From Actinokineospora diospyrosa (GTDB lineage Bacteria; Actinomycetota; Actinomycetes; Mycobacteriales; Pseudonocardiaceae), in assembly GCF_024171925.1 (NCBI RefSeq), contig NZ_JAMTCO010000001.1, forward strand, positions 248,001-312,000: DNA of 64,000 nucleotides, read 5' to 3'. Positions 16,201-24,512 of the stretch are shown here, one piece after another. Within the stretch, counting starts at the first letter, position 1. Each line of letters begins with the position of its first letter. The translations under genes were made by a program, and so were the position numbers. The notes beneath the pieces were generated by a model that worked only from the letters and a program-made list of their open reading frames with translations, made no database searches and had not been told where the DNA came from.

Positions 16201-16620
16201 ACCGCGCCCATCACCTCCGGTGGCGGTCAGCGGCTGACGGTGACCGCTTCGGCGTCGGCCTCGGCCGACATCGGTGTGGGTGTCGTCGAGTACTCCGGGT
16301 TGTCGCTGGCCACCGGGCTCGGCGCGGTCGACTCCTTCATCTCCGCGAAGGGCAGCACCGCGGCGGCCTCGTCCGGCCAGACCACGGCGGTCACCGACAA
16401 CAACCACCTCGCCGTGGGCTTCTACGTCGACTCCGGGTTCTCCCGGAACCTGACGCCGGGCGCCGGGTTCACCCAGCGCCTCAACTCCTCGCCAGCCGGG
16501 GACATGGAGATGCTGATCGAGGACCAGCTCGCCGTGCTCGGCGCCCGACCCAACGCGACGGTGAACACGGTGGCGAACACGCCGTGGATGGTCACCACCG
16601 TCGTGTTCAAGCACGGCTGA
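13276..16620 (+). CDS. Secreted copper radical oxidase (galactose oxidase type, AA5) with flanking duplicated domains
   Basis: 1114 residues. An Arg-rich start and hydrophobic core form the signal peptide (ending near A-A-A-V-A). Order: beta-rich domain (about 37-240), FN3 (about 255-350), kelch propeller and galactose-oxidase early-set (DUF1929) core (about 355-805), a second FN3 (about 808-900), and a C-terminal copy of the first domain (about 905-1114). Every galactose-oxidase copper/radical residue has a counterpart: Cys410 (S-I-F-C) and Tyr462 (R-W-Y-P-S) for the thioether pair, Tyr665-His666 (R-Q-Y-H) and His748 (N-T-H-Q-S-D-M-D-Q-R). It should oxidise alcohol or aldehyde groups outside the cell, producing H2O2; substrate unknown. 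Confidence 0.93.
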   Translation: MGLLRPRRARVVLAALVSMVLVGFGLPGYAAAVAPAFVQKVSARAIVASKAVTLPGNVTTGNRIVVQVGVWSSGNAKAKSVKDAANNTYTLLSSVTASDGTELSVWSAPVVNGGGTKPAITVTATAKADLGIAVAEYSGLSQVADATVVDQKAQATGTSTVAGVVTSGPTPLTTGDGLALGFYVDSGFGKTLAAGAGFTERVNVSPTSDMEFVLEDRPVGAGEQPSAGVSTGSGVPWLMATIVFKASGNTGGGGPTAPSTPTSVTAQAGNASATVNWTVPPNGGSPIVSYSITPYANGTALAPIVLSAPAATLQVPGLTNGTPYTFTVAATNAIGTSAASAPSNAVTPTASPQGQWAPAMDWPFVAVHMVALNNGKYLLWDGWHQPEPTYLWDPATNNFTTIMAPDSIFCAANAHLPDGRVLVVGGYGVVSTGELGIKDTTIFDPATNAWSRVADMHYPRWYPSITELPDGRYVTISGNTSDAYTWAEHPEVYDPANNTWTVLNNVNTSQIHEVEYPFAYLAPNGKVFTMGPSEDVSYWLDVNNQTWTPVGASGVINGSSTMYRPGKILYSGGSTTVSDGAPAMANTSVIDLTAPTAAWRQTSPMNTARDFHTLTTMADGKVLAVGGAPTSDQSKLNTGILNAEIWDPATEKWTNAGAMAVPRQYHQTALLMADGRVLVAGGGHHISATVPGQLSAQIFSPPYLFNGARPTVTAAPASTAYAQTISVSTPDAADISAVNLVSMGANTHQSDMDQRFVPLQFTKGVGKLDIQTPAGAALAPPGDYMLFVVNSAGVPSVAKTVRILPSITAPSAPSAVAAVASNASATVTWSAPGDGGNAITNYTVTPYIGSTPQTPVAVTGTTAVVAGLTNGTAYTFRVTATNGIGTSAPSTPSNSVTPSATPIPGYVQQVTGRGPGAERAVTTPSAVQVGDRLVVQVGIWNTVGSRATGVRDSAGNVYTKVSSIVATDNTEQSIWTAPITSGGGQRLTVTASASASADIGVGVVEYSGLSLATGLGAVDSFISAKGSTAAASSGQTTAVTDNNHLAVGFYVDSGFSRNLTPGAGFTQRLNSSPAGDMEMLIEDQLAVLGARPNATVNTVANTPWMVTTVVFKHG

Positions 16621-17066
16621 TGGCGACCCCAGTCCAGGACACCCGACCGCCGCTCACCCGGCGGCCGGGGGTCCTGGCCGGGGTCGGCGCCGCGGTCGTG
16701 GCCGCGGTGGCCGCCCAGGTCTGGCTGTTCAGCACCCCGGACGACACCCCGGCCGCCGCGGTGTCCGGCTACTTCACCGCCGCGATCGCCGAGGACTGCC
16801 CGACCGCGTTCGACCTGCTCACCGACCCCGTGCGGGGCAGCTACGGCACCGTGGAGCGGTTGTGCGAGCGGGCCAAGGCCGACACGATGGTCAACTTCCA
16901 GGTGGGTGACACGGTCACCACGCCGGAGGGCGCCAAGGTCACGGTGACCCTGGTGCGGCCGAACCTCACGTTGGTGGACGCGGTGACGATGGTCCAGGTC
17001 GACGGGAAGTGGAAGATCGCCTCGTTCGAGGTGCTGTCCTCGGACCGGGGTCACGGCCGTCCCTGA
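16620..17066 (+). CDS. Membrane-anchored small extracytoplasmic protein
   Basis: 148 residues. Start ATG overlaps the oxidase stop (TGATG), indicating coupling. One transmembrane segment (about 16-38, V-L-A-G-V-G-A-A-V-V-A-A-V) is followed by an NTF2-like/DUF4878-type extracytoplasmic domain: an early helix with Y-F-T-A-A-I-A-E-D-C, then strands ending V-Q-V-D-G-K-W-K-I-A-S-F. The two Cys residues (in D-C-P and L-C-E) could form a disulfide. Likely an accessory of the oxidase or of copper delivery; the precise role is inference from the operon. Confidence 0.8.
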   Translation: MATPVQDTRPPLTRRPGVLAGVGAAVVAAVAAQVWLFSTPDDTPAAAVSGYFTAAIAEDCPTAFDLLTDPVRGSYGTVERLCERAKADTMVNFQVGDTVTTPEGAKVTVTLVRPNLTLVDAVTMVQVDGKWKIASFEVLSSDRGHGRP

Positions 17067-17082
17067 TTGTGGAGGTCGTGGG

Positions 17083-18792
17083 GTGAAGCAGCAGACCAGG
17101 CTGGCGCCGCTGGTGGCCATCGGTACGGTCACCGGCGCCGTCGTGGCCGCCGGGATCGCGGCTGTCGCGCCGGTACCGGTGATAGGTCTACCGAACCCAG
17201 GTGCCTTTGTCCGCTACGGGCTGCCGTCGGTAAGAGTCCTCGCGGAGGTTGCCGCGGTCCTCGTGGTGGGGGCGTTGCTGGCCGCTGCCGTGCTGGTCCC
17301 GCAGCGGGACTCCGGTAGGGCTGCCCGGGTCGCTGGCACCTTCGCCGGATGGTGGGCACTGCTCGCTGCAGCCATGGTCGTGCTTACCGTCGCGGATGCG
17401 CTTGGGCAGACCGTGGTGGGTGTCTTGCCGCTTCTCGGGCCCGCCGTAGGACAGCTGTCGGTGGCTCTGGCGTGGTTGGTGGTCGCGAACCTGGCCGCGT
17501 TGGTGTGGGTCGGCGTTCGGCTTCAGGTAAAGCCATTGGCGCTGTTGGTGCTGTCGCTCATCGGTGTGGCTCCTGTGGCGTTGACCGGTCACTCCTCGGC
17601 AGGCGGAGACCACGACATCGCCAGCGACAGCCTGATGCTGCACGTAGTGGCCATGTCGCTGTGGGTTGGTGGGCTCGTCGCACTTCTAGTCCTGGTCAAC
17701 CGCTCTTACGCCGCCACTGCGGCGCGGGTGTACTCAGCAGTGGCGTTGGGCTGCTGGCTGGCGGTGGTCGCGACCGGCGTGGTGAACGCGTCCCTGCGGT
17801 TGTCATTCGCCGATCTGGGCACGCAATACGGGCTGCTCATCGTCGCCAAGACGGCCGCCGCGCTACTTCTTGGGCTCTTCGGCTACCTGCACCGCACACG
17901 GACGCTGCGCATGATGGACGCCGGTCGCCCTCGAGCGCTCTTGCAGCTAGGCGCCGTTGAGGTGCTTGTCATGCTTGCGACCATCGGGTTGGCGGTGGGT
18001 CTTAGCCGCACATCTGGCCCTATCGGCGAGCGGCGGAGGCTATCGGCCACCGAAGTTCTGATCGGCTTCCCGCTGCCAGAACCGATCAGCCTCATCAGGG
18101 TCGTCTTGGACTGGCGCTTCGACTTGGTGTTCGGCTCGGCGGCGGTCGCCGCCGCGCTCTGGTACCTGGACCGGTTGCGCCGCCGGACCGACCCGTGGCC
18201 GGTAGAGCGCACTCTCGCTTGGCTGTCCGGATGCGCGCTGCTGCTCGTGGCGACCAGTTCGGGCCTGGGCAAGTACGAACCGGTGCTGTTCTCCGCGCAT
18301 GTGGGTGTCCAGGTCTTGGTGGGCTTGGCCGTGCCTGCGCTACTCGCCCGGGGGAAGCCGCTCGCCCTTGTCGGCCCGGTCGCGGTGTGGCTACCTCGCC
18401 CACTGGTGGCTGCCTACCTTGCCGCTGTGGTCCCGCTGGTCACCTACGCACTCGGTCTCTACGACTCCGCCGCCGGCCTTCACTGGGCCCGGCTGGTCAT
18501 CTTCGGGGCCGCTCTAGCGACCGGGCTGGTTCTCTTCGCGCGAGTCAGCCGCGGTCCGGTTCTGTTGGTCGCCGCTGCCTACGTCGTGACCGGTGTGGCG
18601 TTGCTGATGCGCGACACCGCGCTCGGCCGGGAGTTCTATGGCCGCCTAGCACTGGGATGGCATAACGACGTGCTGGCGAACCAGGCCACCGCGGCCTGGG
18701 TCATGCTCGCTGCCGGAGTCGCACTTGCCGCCTACGCAGTCCTGACCACGCGAGTAGCGCGCCCCAAGGTCACTGAACTCGCCTCCGTCTGA
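17083..18792 (+). CDS. Fused copper-resistance CopD / cytochrome c oxidase assembly CtaG-type membrane protein
   Basis: 569 residues with roughly fourteen hydrophobic segments. The first half resembles CopD (G-H-S-S-A-G-G-D-H-D and L-H-V-V-A-M-S-L-W-V-G-G with conserved His), the second half the caa3-type CtaG family (K-Y-E-P-V-L-F-S-A-H-V-G-V-Q). Both families handle copper at the membrane. GTG start with GGAGG seven bases upstream, 16 bp after the previous gene. Its position after a copper radical oxidase suggests it supplies copper for oxidase maturation, though a role in terminal oxidase assembly is the family's usual annotation. Confidence 0.9.
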   Translation: MKQQTRLAPLVAIGTVTGAVVAAGIAAVAPVPVIGLPNPGAFVRYGLPSVRVLAEVAAVLVVGALLAAAVLVPQRDSGRAARVAGTFAGWWALLAAAMVVLTVADALGQTVVGVLPLLGPAVGQLSVALAWLVVANLAALVWVGVRLQVKPLALLVLSLIGVAPVALTGHSSAGGDHDIASDSLMLHVVAMSLWVGGLVALLVLVNRSYAATAARVYSAVALGCWLAVVATGVVNASLRLSFADLGTQYGLLIVAKTAAALLLGLFGYLHRTRTLRMMDAGRPRALLQLGAVEVLVMLATIGLAVGLSRTSGPIGERRRLSATEVLIGFPLPEPISLIRVVLDWRFDLVFGSAAVAAALWYLDRLRRRTDPWPVERTLAWLSGCALLLVATSSGLGKYEPVLFSAHVGVQVLVGLAVPALLARGKPLALVGPVAVWLPRPLVAAYLAAVVPLVTYALGLYDSAAGLHWARLVIFGAALATGLVLFARVSRGPVLLVAAAYVVTGVALLMRDTALGREFYGRLALGWHNDVLANQATAAWVMLAAGVALAAYAVLTTRVARPKVTELASV

Positions 18793-19654
18793 CTCCCTCG
18801 AACAACGCGTACGACCCCACCGCAGCTAGAGCTACGACAGCGACCACCGACGCGATGGCAGCGGCGACCGGCGGCGCCAACGGCGAAACACCCGTGATGG
18901 ACTCGACGGCCACCAAGGCGATGAGAGCCGCGTAGGCGACAACCGTCGACCACACCAGCCGCAGGCTCAGATCCGGTCGAACAGTGGACTTATCCAGCAG
19001 CCACGCAACCGCAGGCACGACAAGGATCGCGTGCATCGCGACCGCGTGAAGAGGCTTAAGAGCACCTGCGGTGGTGTAGGCGATCTGAGGGTCACCCGTG
19101 CGGGCAGCGACAACACCGCGCGCGATCATCGCGGCGCCAGCTCCCAACGCCGCCAATAAAGCGACTAGACCGAAGCGAATGGCAACGCGCATCGTGGGGG
19201 TGGACTGCCTGGTTCCTGCCACCGCCGCCACAGTGAAGGCGATCGTCGTAAGGATGAGGACCCCGCCACCCGCCGCCAAGGTCATCGAGACCCCGGTGTC
19301 CAGCGCCGTCTCGAAGTTGAAGTGCGACGGCACACCACGCCAAGCCTGCACGCTGACCAGCACCACCTCGACAACACTGGCACCCGCGAACAGGCCTAAC
19401 AGCAGCCTCCGCGCACGGACCGCGACGAACGAGGTAGCCCAAGCGACCGTGGCGAGCGTAAGACCGAACGACAGCCCAAACGTCGCGGCCTTCCGCAATG
19501 ACAGCGGACCCAACCATGTCCACCCCGTCACCAACAGCACCACCACGTGCACCGCGCCACTCGCGAAGAGGGCGGCCCCCACCGCGTAGGACCACCGCTC
19601 CACCGGCCGCGCAGTGCGCCAGATTCCCCGAAGCATGCGGGCAGTGTCACCCAC
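18770..19654 (-). CDS. Polytopic membrane protein of unknown function
   Basis: 294 residues with about eight predicted transmembrane helices (for example G-A-A-L-F-A-S-G-A-V-H-V-V-V-L-L-V and A-A-I-A-S-V-V-A-V-V-A-L-A). Conserved-looking His residues occur in G-A-V-H-V-V and L-H-A-V-A-M-H-A-I. The GTG at 19654 has AAGGGAG upstream; ATG at 19636 is possible. Its 3' end overlaps the convergent CopD/CtaG gene by 23 bp. No family recognised. Confidence 0.8.
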   Translation of the reverse strand: MGDTARMLRGIWRTARPVERWSYAVGAALFASGAVHVVVLLVTGWTWLGPLSLRKAATFGLSFGLTLATVAWATSFVAVRARRLLLGLFAGASVVEVVLVSVQAWRGVPSHFNFETALDTGVSMTLAAGGGVLILTTIAFTVAAVAGTRQSTPTMRVAIRFGLVALLAALGAGAAMIARGVVAARTGDPQIAYTTAGALKPLHAVAMHAILVVPAVAWLLDKSTVRPDLSLRLVWSTVVAYAALIALVAVESITGVSPLAPPVAAAIASVVAVVALAAVGSYALFEGVRRRRVQ

Positions 19655-19777
19655 GCTCCCTTAGAAGCCTGTCAGCACCCGCGATGAGCCACTGGCGGTG
19701 TGACCGGCCCGGACTGGGAATGGTGGCCTACGAACGGACCCTAGACGCTGCCCGCGGGCGTCGAGTTGGTTGAACTG

Positions 19778-22700
19778 ATGCGCCCAGCCCTGGCCCTGCT
19801 GACCGTCACCGCGTCCGCGTTGCTCGGTCTTGCCATCCCCGCCGCGAACGCGAACCCGACCGCGGCAGCAGTGAGCACGACCGACTACCTCGGCTCGCTC
19901 ACGCTCATCACCGGCGACCACGTCACCCTGCGCAAGACCGGCGGCCGCCTCGTCCCAGCGGTCGACCCCGGCCCGGGTCGCGACGGCGTCCAGTTCGCCA
20001 CCGCGGGCACCGGCGACGCCCTGACCGTCATCCCGTCCGACGCGCTGCCCGCGCTGCAGGCCGGGCGGCTGGACCGGCGGCTGTTCGACGTCGCCACCCT
20101 GCTGCGCGAGGGCTACGGCGACGAGGACCGCGACGACCTCCCGCTGATCGCTCCCGCCGCCGCGCCTGGAGCGGGTCTCACGCTGTCCAGTGTGGACGCT
20201 AAAGCGGTCAAGGTGCGGAAGTCGGACGCGGGCGCGTACTGGGCCCAGCTGAGCCAGAGCCGGGCGGCGGGCCGGGTCTGGCTCGACGGGGTGCGCAAGC
20301 CGAGCCTGGACGTCAGCGTCCGCCAGATCGGCGCCCCAAGCGCGTGGGCGGCGGGCTGGACCGGCAAGGGCGTGCCCGTCGCCGTCCTCGACACCGGCAT
20401 CGACGCCACCCACCCGGACCTGCGCAAGAGCATCCAGGCGAGCCGCGACTTCACCGGTGAGGGCGGCGAGCTCGCCGACTCCGACGGCCACGGCACCCAC
20501 GTCGCCTCCACCGTCGCTGGCACCGGCTCGGCCTCCGCGGGCAAGTACGTCGGCGTCGCCCCCGAGGCGAAGCTGCTCATCGGCAAGGTGTGCGGCGGCT
20601 GGGGTTGCGCCGAGTCCGCGATCCTGGCGGGCATCGAGTGGGCCGTGGCCTCGGGCGCCAAGGTCGTGAACCTCAGCCTCGGCGGCACCGACACCGCCGA
20701 CGAGGACCCGCTGGAGGCCGCGGTCAACCGCCTCAGCGACCGGGCGCTGTTCGTCATCGCCGCGGGCAACGACGGCGGCTACGGCGCGGAAACCGTTGCC
20801 TCACCGGCGAGTGCCGACGCCGCGCTGGCCGTCGGCGCGGTCGACAAGTCCGACCGCTTCGCCGGGTTCTCCTCGCGCGGCCCCCGGGTCGGCGACGCCG
20901 CGCTCAAGCCGGAGATCTCCGCGCCCGGCGTCGGGATCGTCGCCGCCAGGTCGAAGTACTCGAACCTGGGCACCAAGAAGGACAAGTACGCCAACCTCAG
21001 CGGCACCTCGATGGCCACCCCGCACGTCGCCGGATCCGCCGCGCTGCTGGTCCAACGCCACCCGGACTGGACGCCGAAGCAGCTGAAGGCCGCCCTGATC
21101 GGCTCGGCGAAGCGGGTCGACAACGCCACCGCGTTCGACCAGGGCGCCGGTCGGGTCGACGTCGCCAGGGCCGTCACCCAGGTCGGCGTCACCGAACCAC
21201 CCGTCGTGTCGATCGGTCGACAGCCGTGGCCGCACGACGACGACCAGCCGGTGACCAAGAAACTGTCCTATGTGAACACCGCGACCGTCCCGCTGGTGCT
21301 CCGCCTCTCGCTGGCCGGTGACCCGCCCGCAGGCATGTTCCGGTTGTCGGCACAGGACATCACCGTGCCCGCCCGCGGCCGCACCGACGTCGAGGTGACC
21401 GTCGACACGAAGGTCGACGCCACGGAGTCGGTGCACAGCGCGTGGGTCATCGCCGAGGGCGGGGTCGAGCGGATCACGACACCCGTCGCCGTCGACCGGG
21501 AGCCGGAGAGCTACGACCTGACCGTGCACACCGTCAACGCCGCCGGTGACCGCTCGGACAGCAACTTCACCCTGCTGTTCGGGGTCAGCCGCAACCAGTA
21601 CCGTCCGATCTGGACAGTGGGCGGCGAGGGCGGGGTCCGGGTCCGCAAGGGCACCTACCACCTCGACACCGTGATCTCGGCGCCGACGCCGGAGGGCCGG
21701 ACGACCTCCCGGAAGGTCGTGCAGCCGAACGTGCAGGTGGCCGCCGACACAACGGTCGAGCTGAACGCCGCCGACGCCAAGCCGATCGCCATCGGCTTCG
21801 ACCGGCCGAACGTGCATCCGCGCGCGGTCGGCACCGGCTACGGACGCCGCCTGCCGTGGGGCACGCTCTACGCGGGCATCCTCGGCGACAACTTCGAACG
21901 CATCTTCACCTTCCAGCACGGCGACCCCATCGAGGACGTCGTGGCCGACGTCGGCGGCGCCTTCTACGTGCCCGACGTGACCGGTGGCGTCGAGAGCGCG
22001 CCGGTGACCTACAACGTGGCGTGGTTCCAAGGCGGGGCGCTGCCGACCGGGTTCACCAAGCAGGTCGCCGACGGGGACCTCGCGCGCGTCGACACGACCT
22101 ACCGCCAGGTCCAGACCAAGCGCAGCGGCACCAAGCTCTGGCTGGTGTCGGACCCGGTGTTCCAGACCGGCTCGGGGTACGGCCTGCCGATCACCCTGCC
22201 GCTGACCAGGACCGAGTTCCACGGCGCCAACGGTGAGCAGTGGTCCGCGGAGTTCCAGCAGTGGCGGGTGGTGAAGGGGCAGGTCATCACCGAGTCGGTC
22301 TCCGCTGGTGACGTGGTGCGCCACGCCCCCGGCCAGACCTACCGCGAGGACTGGAACACCGCCGCGTTCGGGCCGTCCCTGCCCAAGGACGGGTTGGCCG
22401 TTCGGGTGAACGACACCATCTCGGTCGGCGTGCCGATGCTCGTCGACTCCGCCGACCGGGTCGGATCATCCCTTGTGGACACGGCGGAGACCTCCCTGTA
22501 CCGCGAGGGCGAACTCGTCGGTACCTCGACCGAACCAGGTCAGGGCACGTGGGACGTGCCGGAGGCCTCGGCCAGGTACCGCTTGGACGCCAAGGTCGAA
22601 CGCGCCGCGCCGCTGTCCGCGCGGGTGTTGACCTCGTGGACGTTCACCTCGGTCCGACCGCAGCCGCGCGCCAAAGGTGGGGCGATCCTGCCGCTGATGG

Positions 22701-22993
22701 CCCTTCGCTTCGCGCCGATCGGTTTGGACCAGCGAAACCACGCGGTCGGCCGAACGACGAAGGTCGTGGTGTCCGTTGGCAAACAGCCGCAACTGCCCGC
22801 CGTGCCGCTGACGAGGTTGGTCCTATCTGCCTCGTTCAACGACGGGATCACCTGGGTGGACGTACCCGTTGTTGACGCAACGGCGACGGTAACGCACCCA
22901 GCGGGTACTGCATTCGTGTCGCTACGGGCCAATGCGGTTGACCGCGACGGCAATGAGGTGGAACAGACAGTGATTCGCGCGTACGGTGGATGA
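19778..22993 (+). CDS. Secreted S8 (subtilisin-family) serine protease, large
   Basis: 1071 residues from ATG 19778; TTG 19766 is also in frame. The signal peptide ends near A-N-A-N-P, then a propeptide of about 150 residues. The catalytic triad is complete: Asp205 in V-A-V-L-D-T-G-I-D, His238 in D-G-H-G-T-H-V-A and Ser411 in G-T-S-M-A-T-P-H-V. About 600 residues of beta-rich sequence follow, probably jelly-roll or Fn3-like domains used for substrate binding or anchoring; no transmembrane tail or sorting motif. An extracellular protease. Confidence 0.95.
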   Translation: MRPALALLTVTASALLGLAIPAANANPTAAAVSTTDYLGSLTLITGDHVTLRKTGGRLVPAVDPGPGRDGVQFATAGTGDALTVIPSDALPALQAGRLDRRLFDVATLLREGYGDEDRDDLPLIAPAAAPGAGLTLSSVDAKAVKVRKSDAGAYWAQLSQSRAAGRVWLDGVRKPSLDVSVRQIGAPSAWAAGWTGKGVPVAVLDTGIDATHPDLRKSIQASRDFTGEGGELADSDGHGTHVASTVAGTGSASAGKYVGVAPEAKLLIGKVCGGWGCAESAILAGIEWAVASGAKVVNLSLGGTDTADEDPLEAAVNRLSDRALFVIAAGNDGGYGAETVASPASADAALAVGAVDKSDRFAGFSSRGPRVGDAALKPEISAPGVGIVAARSKYSNLGTKKDKYANLSGTSMATPHVAGSAALLVQRHPDWTPKQLKAALIGSAKRVDNATAFDQGAGRVDVARAVTQVGVTEPPVVSIGRQPWPHDDDQPVTKKLSYVNTATVPLVLRLSLAGDPPAGMFRLSAQDITVPARGRTDVEVTVDTKVDATESVHSAWVIAEGGVERITTPVAVDREPESYDLTVHTVNAAGDRSDSNFTLLFGVSRNQYRPIWTVGGEGGVRVRKGTYHLDTVISAPTPEGRTTSRKVVQPNVQVAADTTVELNAADAKPIAIGFDRPNVHPRAVGTGYGRRLPWGTLYAGILGDNFERIFTFQHGDPIEDVVADVGGAFYVPDVTGGVESAPVTYNVAWFQGGALPTGFTKQVADGDLARVDTTYRQVQTKRSGTKLWLVSDPVFQTGSGYGLPITLPLTRTEFHGANGEQWSAEFQQWRVVKGQVITESVSAGDVVRHAPGQTYREDWNTAAFGPSLPKDGLAVRVNDTISVGVPMLVDSADRVGSSLVDTAETSLYREGELVGTSTEPGQGTWDVPEASARYRLDAKVERAAPLSARVLTSWTFTSVRPQPRAKGGAILPLMALRFAPIGLDQRNHAVGRTTKVVVSVGKQPQLPAVPLTRLVLSASFNDGITWVDVPVVDATATVTHPAGTAFVSLRANAVDRDGNEVEQTVIRAYGG

Positions 22994-23098
22994 ACCCGTT
23001 GCGCCAAAAGGTGTTGCAAGCGAACCGCAACCGATCCACAACCACGGTGCGATGTGCTCGGCTTCCCTGTTAGTCCCAGCTCAGTGGAGGCCCAAGGC

Positions 23099-24346
23099 AT
23101 GAACGCCAGGTTCCGAAAGGTGTCCAGGAGAGCGGCTCTCCTGGCCGGTGTCGTCGTCGCGGTGGCCGGGTTCGGTGGTGCCGTACCGGTGGCCGCCGCC
23201 CCCGCCGCGGCGACCAAACCGGCCGCGATCCTGTACGCCAACACACCGAACGCGGTCCCCGACACCTACATCGCCGTGCTCGCCGATCAGCAGGCGTCCC
23301 CGGACGTGGTGAAGCGGCGCGCGGCGGAGGCGTCGTCGAAGTACGGCATCACGGTGCAGACCCAGTACTACACCGCGATCCGCGGGTTCCTGGTCAAGGG
23401 CTCCGAGGAGCAGGCCAGGCAGCTGTCCACCGACATCGCCTACCAGTACATCGCGCAGGACCAGGAGTTCAAGACCCAGGCGCTCGGCGTGCAGAACGCG
23501 CCCCCGTCGTGGGGGCTCAACCGCATCGACCAGCGGTCCCTGCCGCTGGACACCAAGTACCACTACCCGCAGACCGCGCCGAACGTCTACGCCTACATCA
23601 TCGACACCGGGATCCGCTACACCCACCAGGAGTTCGGCGGCCGGGCGTTCTACGGCATCGACACCGTCGGCGGCGTGTTCCCGCCCGGCAACGACTGCAA
23701 CGGCCACGGCACGCACGTCGCGGGCACCGTCGGCGGCACCAACGTCGGCGTGGCCAAGCAGGTCCAGCTGGTCTCGGTCCGCGTCCTCAACTGCCTGGGC
23801 ATCGGCACCGGCGGCGGCGTGATCGCGGGCGTCGACTGGGTCACCAACGACGCCATCATGAACAACCGCAAGGGTGTTGCCAACATGAGCCTCGGCGGCG
23901 CGAACTTCCCGCCGCTCAACACCGCCGTCACCAACTCGATCGCCGCCAACGTGCACTACTCGGTCGCCGCGGGCAACTCGAACGCCAACGCCTGTGGCTT
24001 CTCCCCGGCCAGCACCCCGGCCGCGACCACCGTCGCCGCCACCCAGATCAACGACCAGCGCTGGCCCAACTCCAACTGGGGCCCCTGCGTGGACATCTTC
24101 GCCCCGGGCCACAACATCTACTCCGCCTACCACCTGGCCGACAACTCCTACCAAACGCTGAGCGGCACCTCCATGGCCGCCCCGCACGTCACCGGCACCG
24201 CCGCCCTCTGGCGGCAGCGCTTCCCCGGTGACACCTCGTGGCAGACGGCGACCTCGCTGACCGCCAACGCCACCCCGAACGTGGTGACCCTCCAGGGCGC
24301 CGGATCGCCCAACCTGCTGCTGTTCGCCAACCACATCCCCGTCTGA
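23099..24346 (+). CDS. Secreted S8 protease, proteinase K type with I9 propeptide
   Basis: 415 residues. Signal peptide, then an inhibitor-I9 propeptide (about 45-130, starting P-D-T-Y-I-A-V-L-A), then the catalytic domain. Triad: Asp169 (Y-I-I-D-T-G-I), His203 (N-G-H-G-T-H-V-A-G) and Ser358 ([10 protein letters not shown]). Paired Cys residues (C-N-G-H, L-N-C-L-G, N-A-C-G-F, G-P-C-V-D) fit proteinase K-type disulfides. The ATG at 23099 is preferred to an in-frame start 15 codons upstream because of GGAGG and the signal peptide. Neighbour of another S8 protease but in a different subfamily. Confidence 0.95.
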   Translation: MNARFRKVSRRAALLAGVVVAVAGFGGAVPVAAAPAAATKPAAILYANTPNAVPDTYIAVLADQQASPDVVKRRAAEASSKYGITVQTQYYTAIRGFLVKGSEEQARQLSTDIAYQYIAQDQEFKTQALGVQNAPPSWGLNRIDQRSLPLDTKYHYPQTAPNVYAYIIDTGIRYTHQEFGGRAFYGIDTVGGVFPPGNDCNGHGTHVAGTVGGTNVGVAKQVQLVSVRVLNCLGIGTGGGVIAGVDWVTNDAIMNNRKGVANMSLGGANFPPLNTAVTNSIAANVHYSVAAGNSNANACGFSPASTPAATTVAATQINDQRWPNSNWGPCVDIFAPGHNIYSAYHLADNSYQTLSGTSMAAPHVTGTAALWRQRFPGDTSWQTATSLTANATPNVVTLQGAGSPNLLLFANHIPV

Positions 24347-24360
24347 TCCGATCAGGAGTT

Positions 24361-24386
24361 GGCCCCGGGACCGCGGTCCCGGGGCC
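24361..24386. terminator. 26-bp perfect palindrome terminator
   Basis: GGCCCCGGGACC and its exact complement around a central GC, between the protease stop (24346) and the convergent efflux gene stop (24513); probably bidirectional. Confidence 0.75.
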
Positions 24387-24512
24387 TTCGGGCGTAGTCG
24401 ACGATCCGCCGCGCCCGGTCGAGGGGATCCCCTGTCGCGGGGGACAGTGCTGGATTGGGGATCGACCGCATTTGCCGATATAGCTCAAGAGGAGGTACCG
24501 GCCAAGACGTTT

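Noticed and set aside
24352-24470. Short reverse-strand peptide (M-R-S-I-P-N-P...) after the DHA2 efflux gene
   Set aside because: Reads through the perfect terminator palindrome and lacks a ribosome-binding site.
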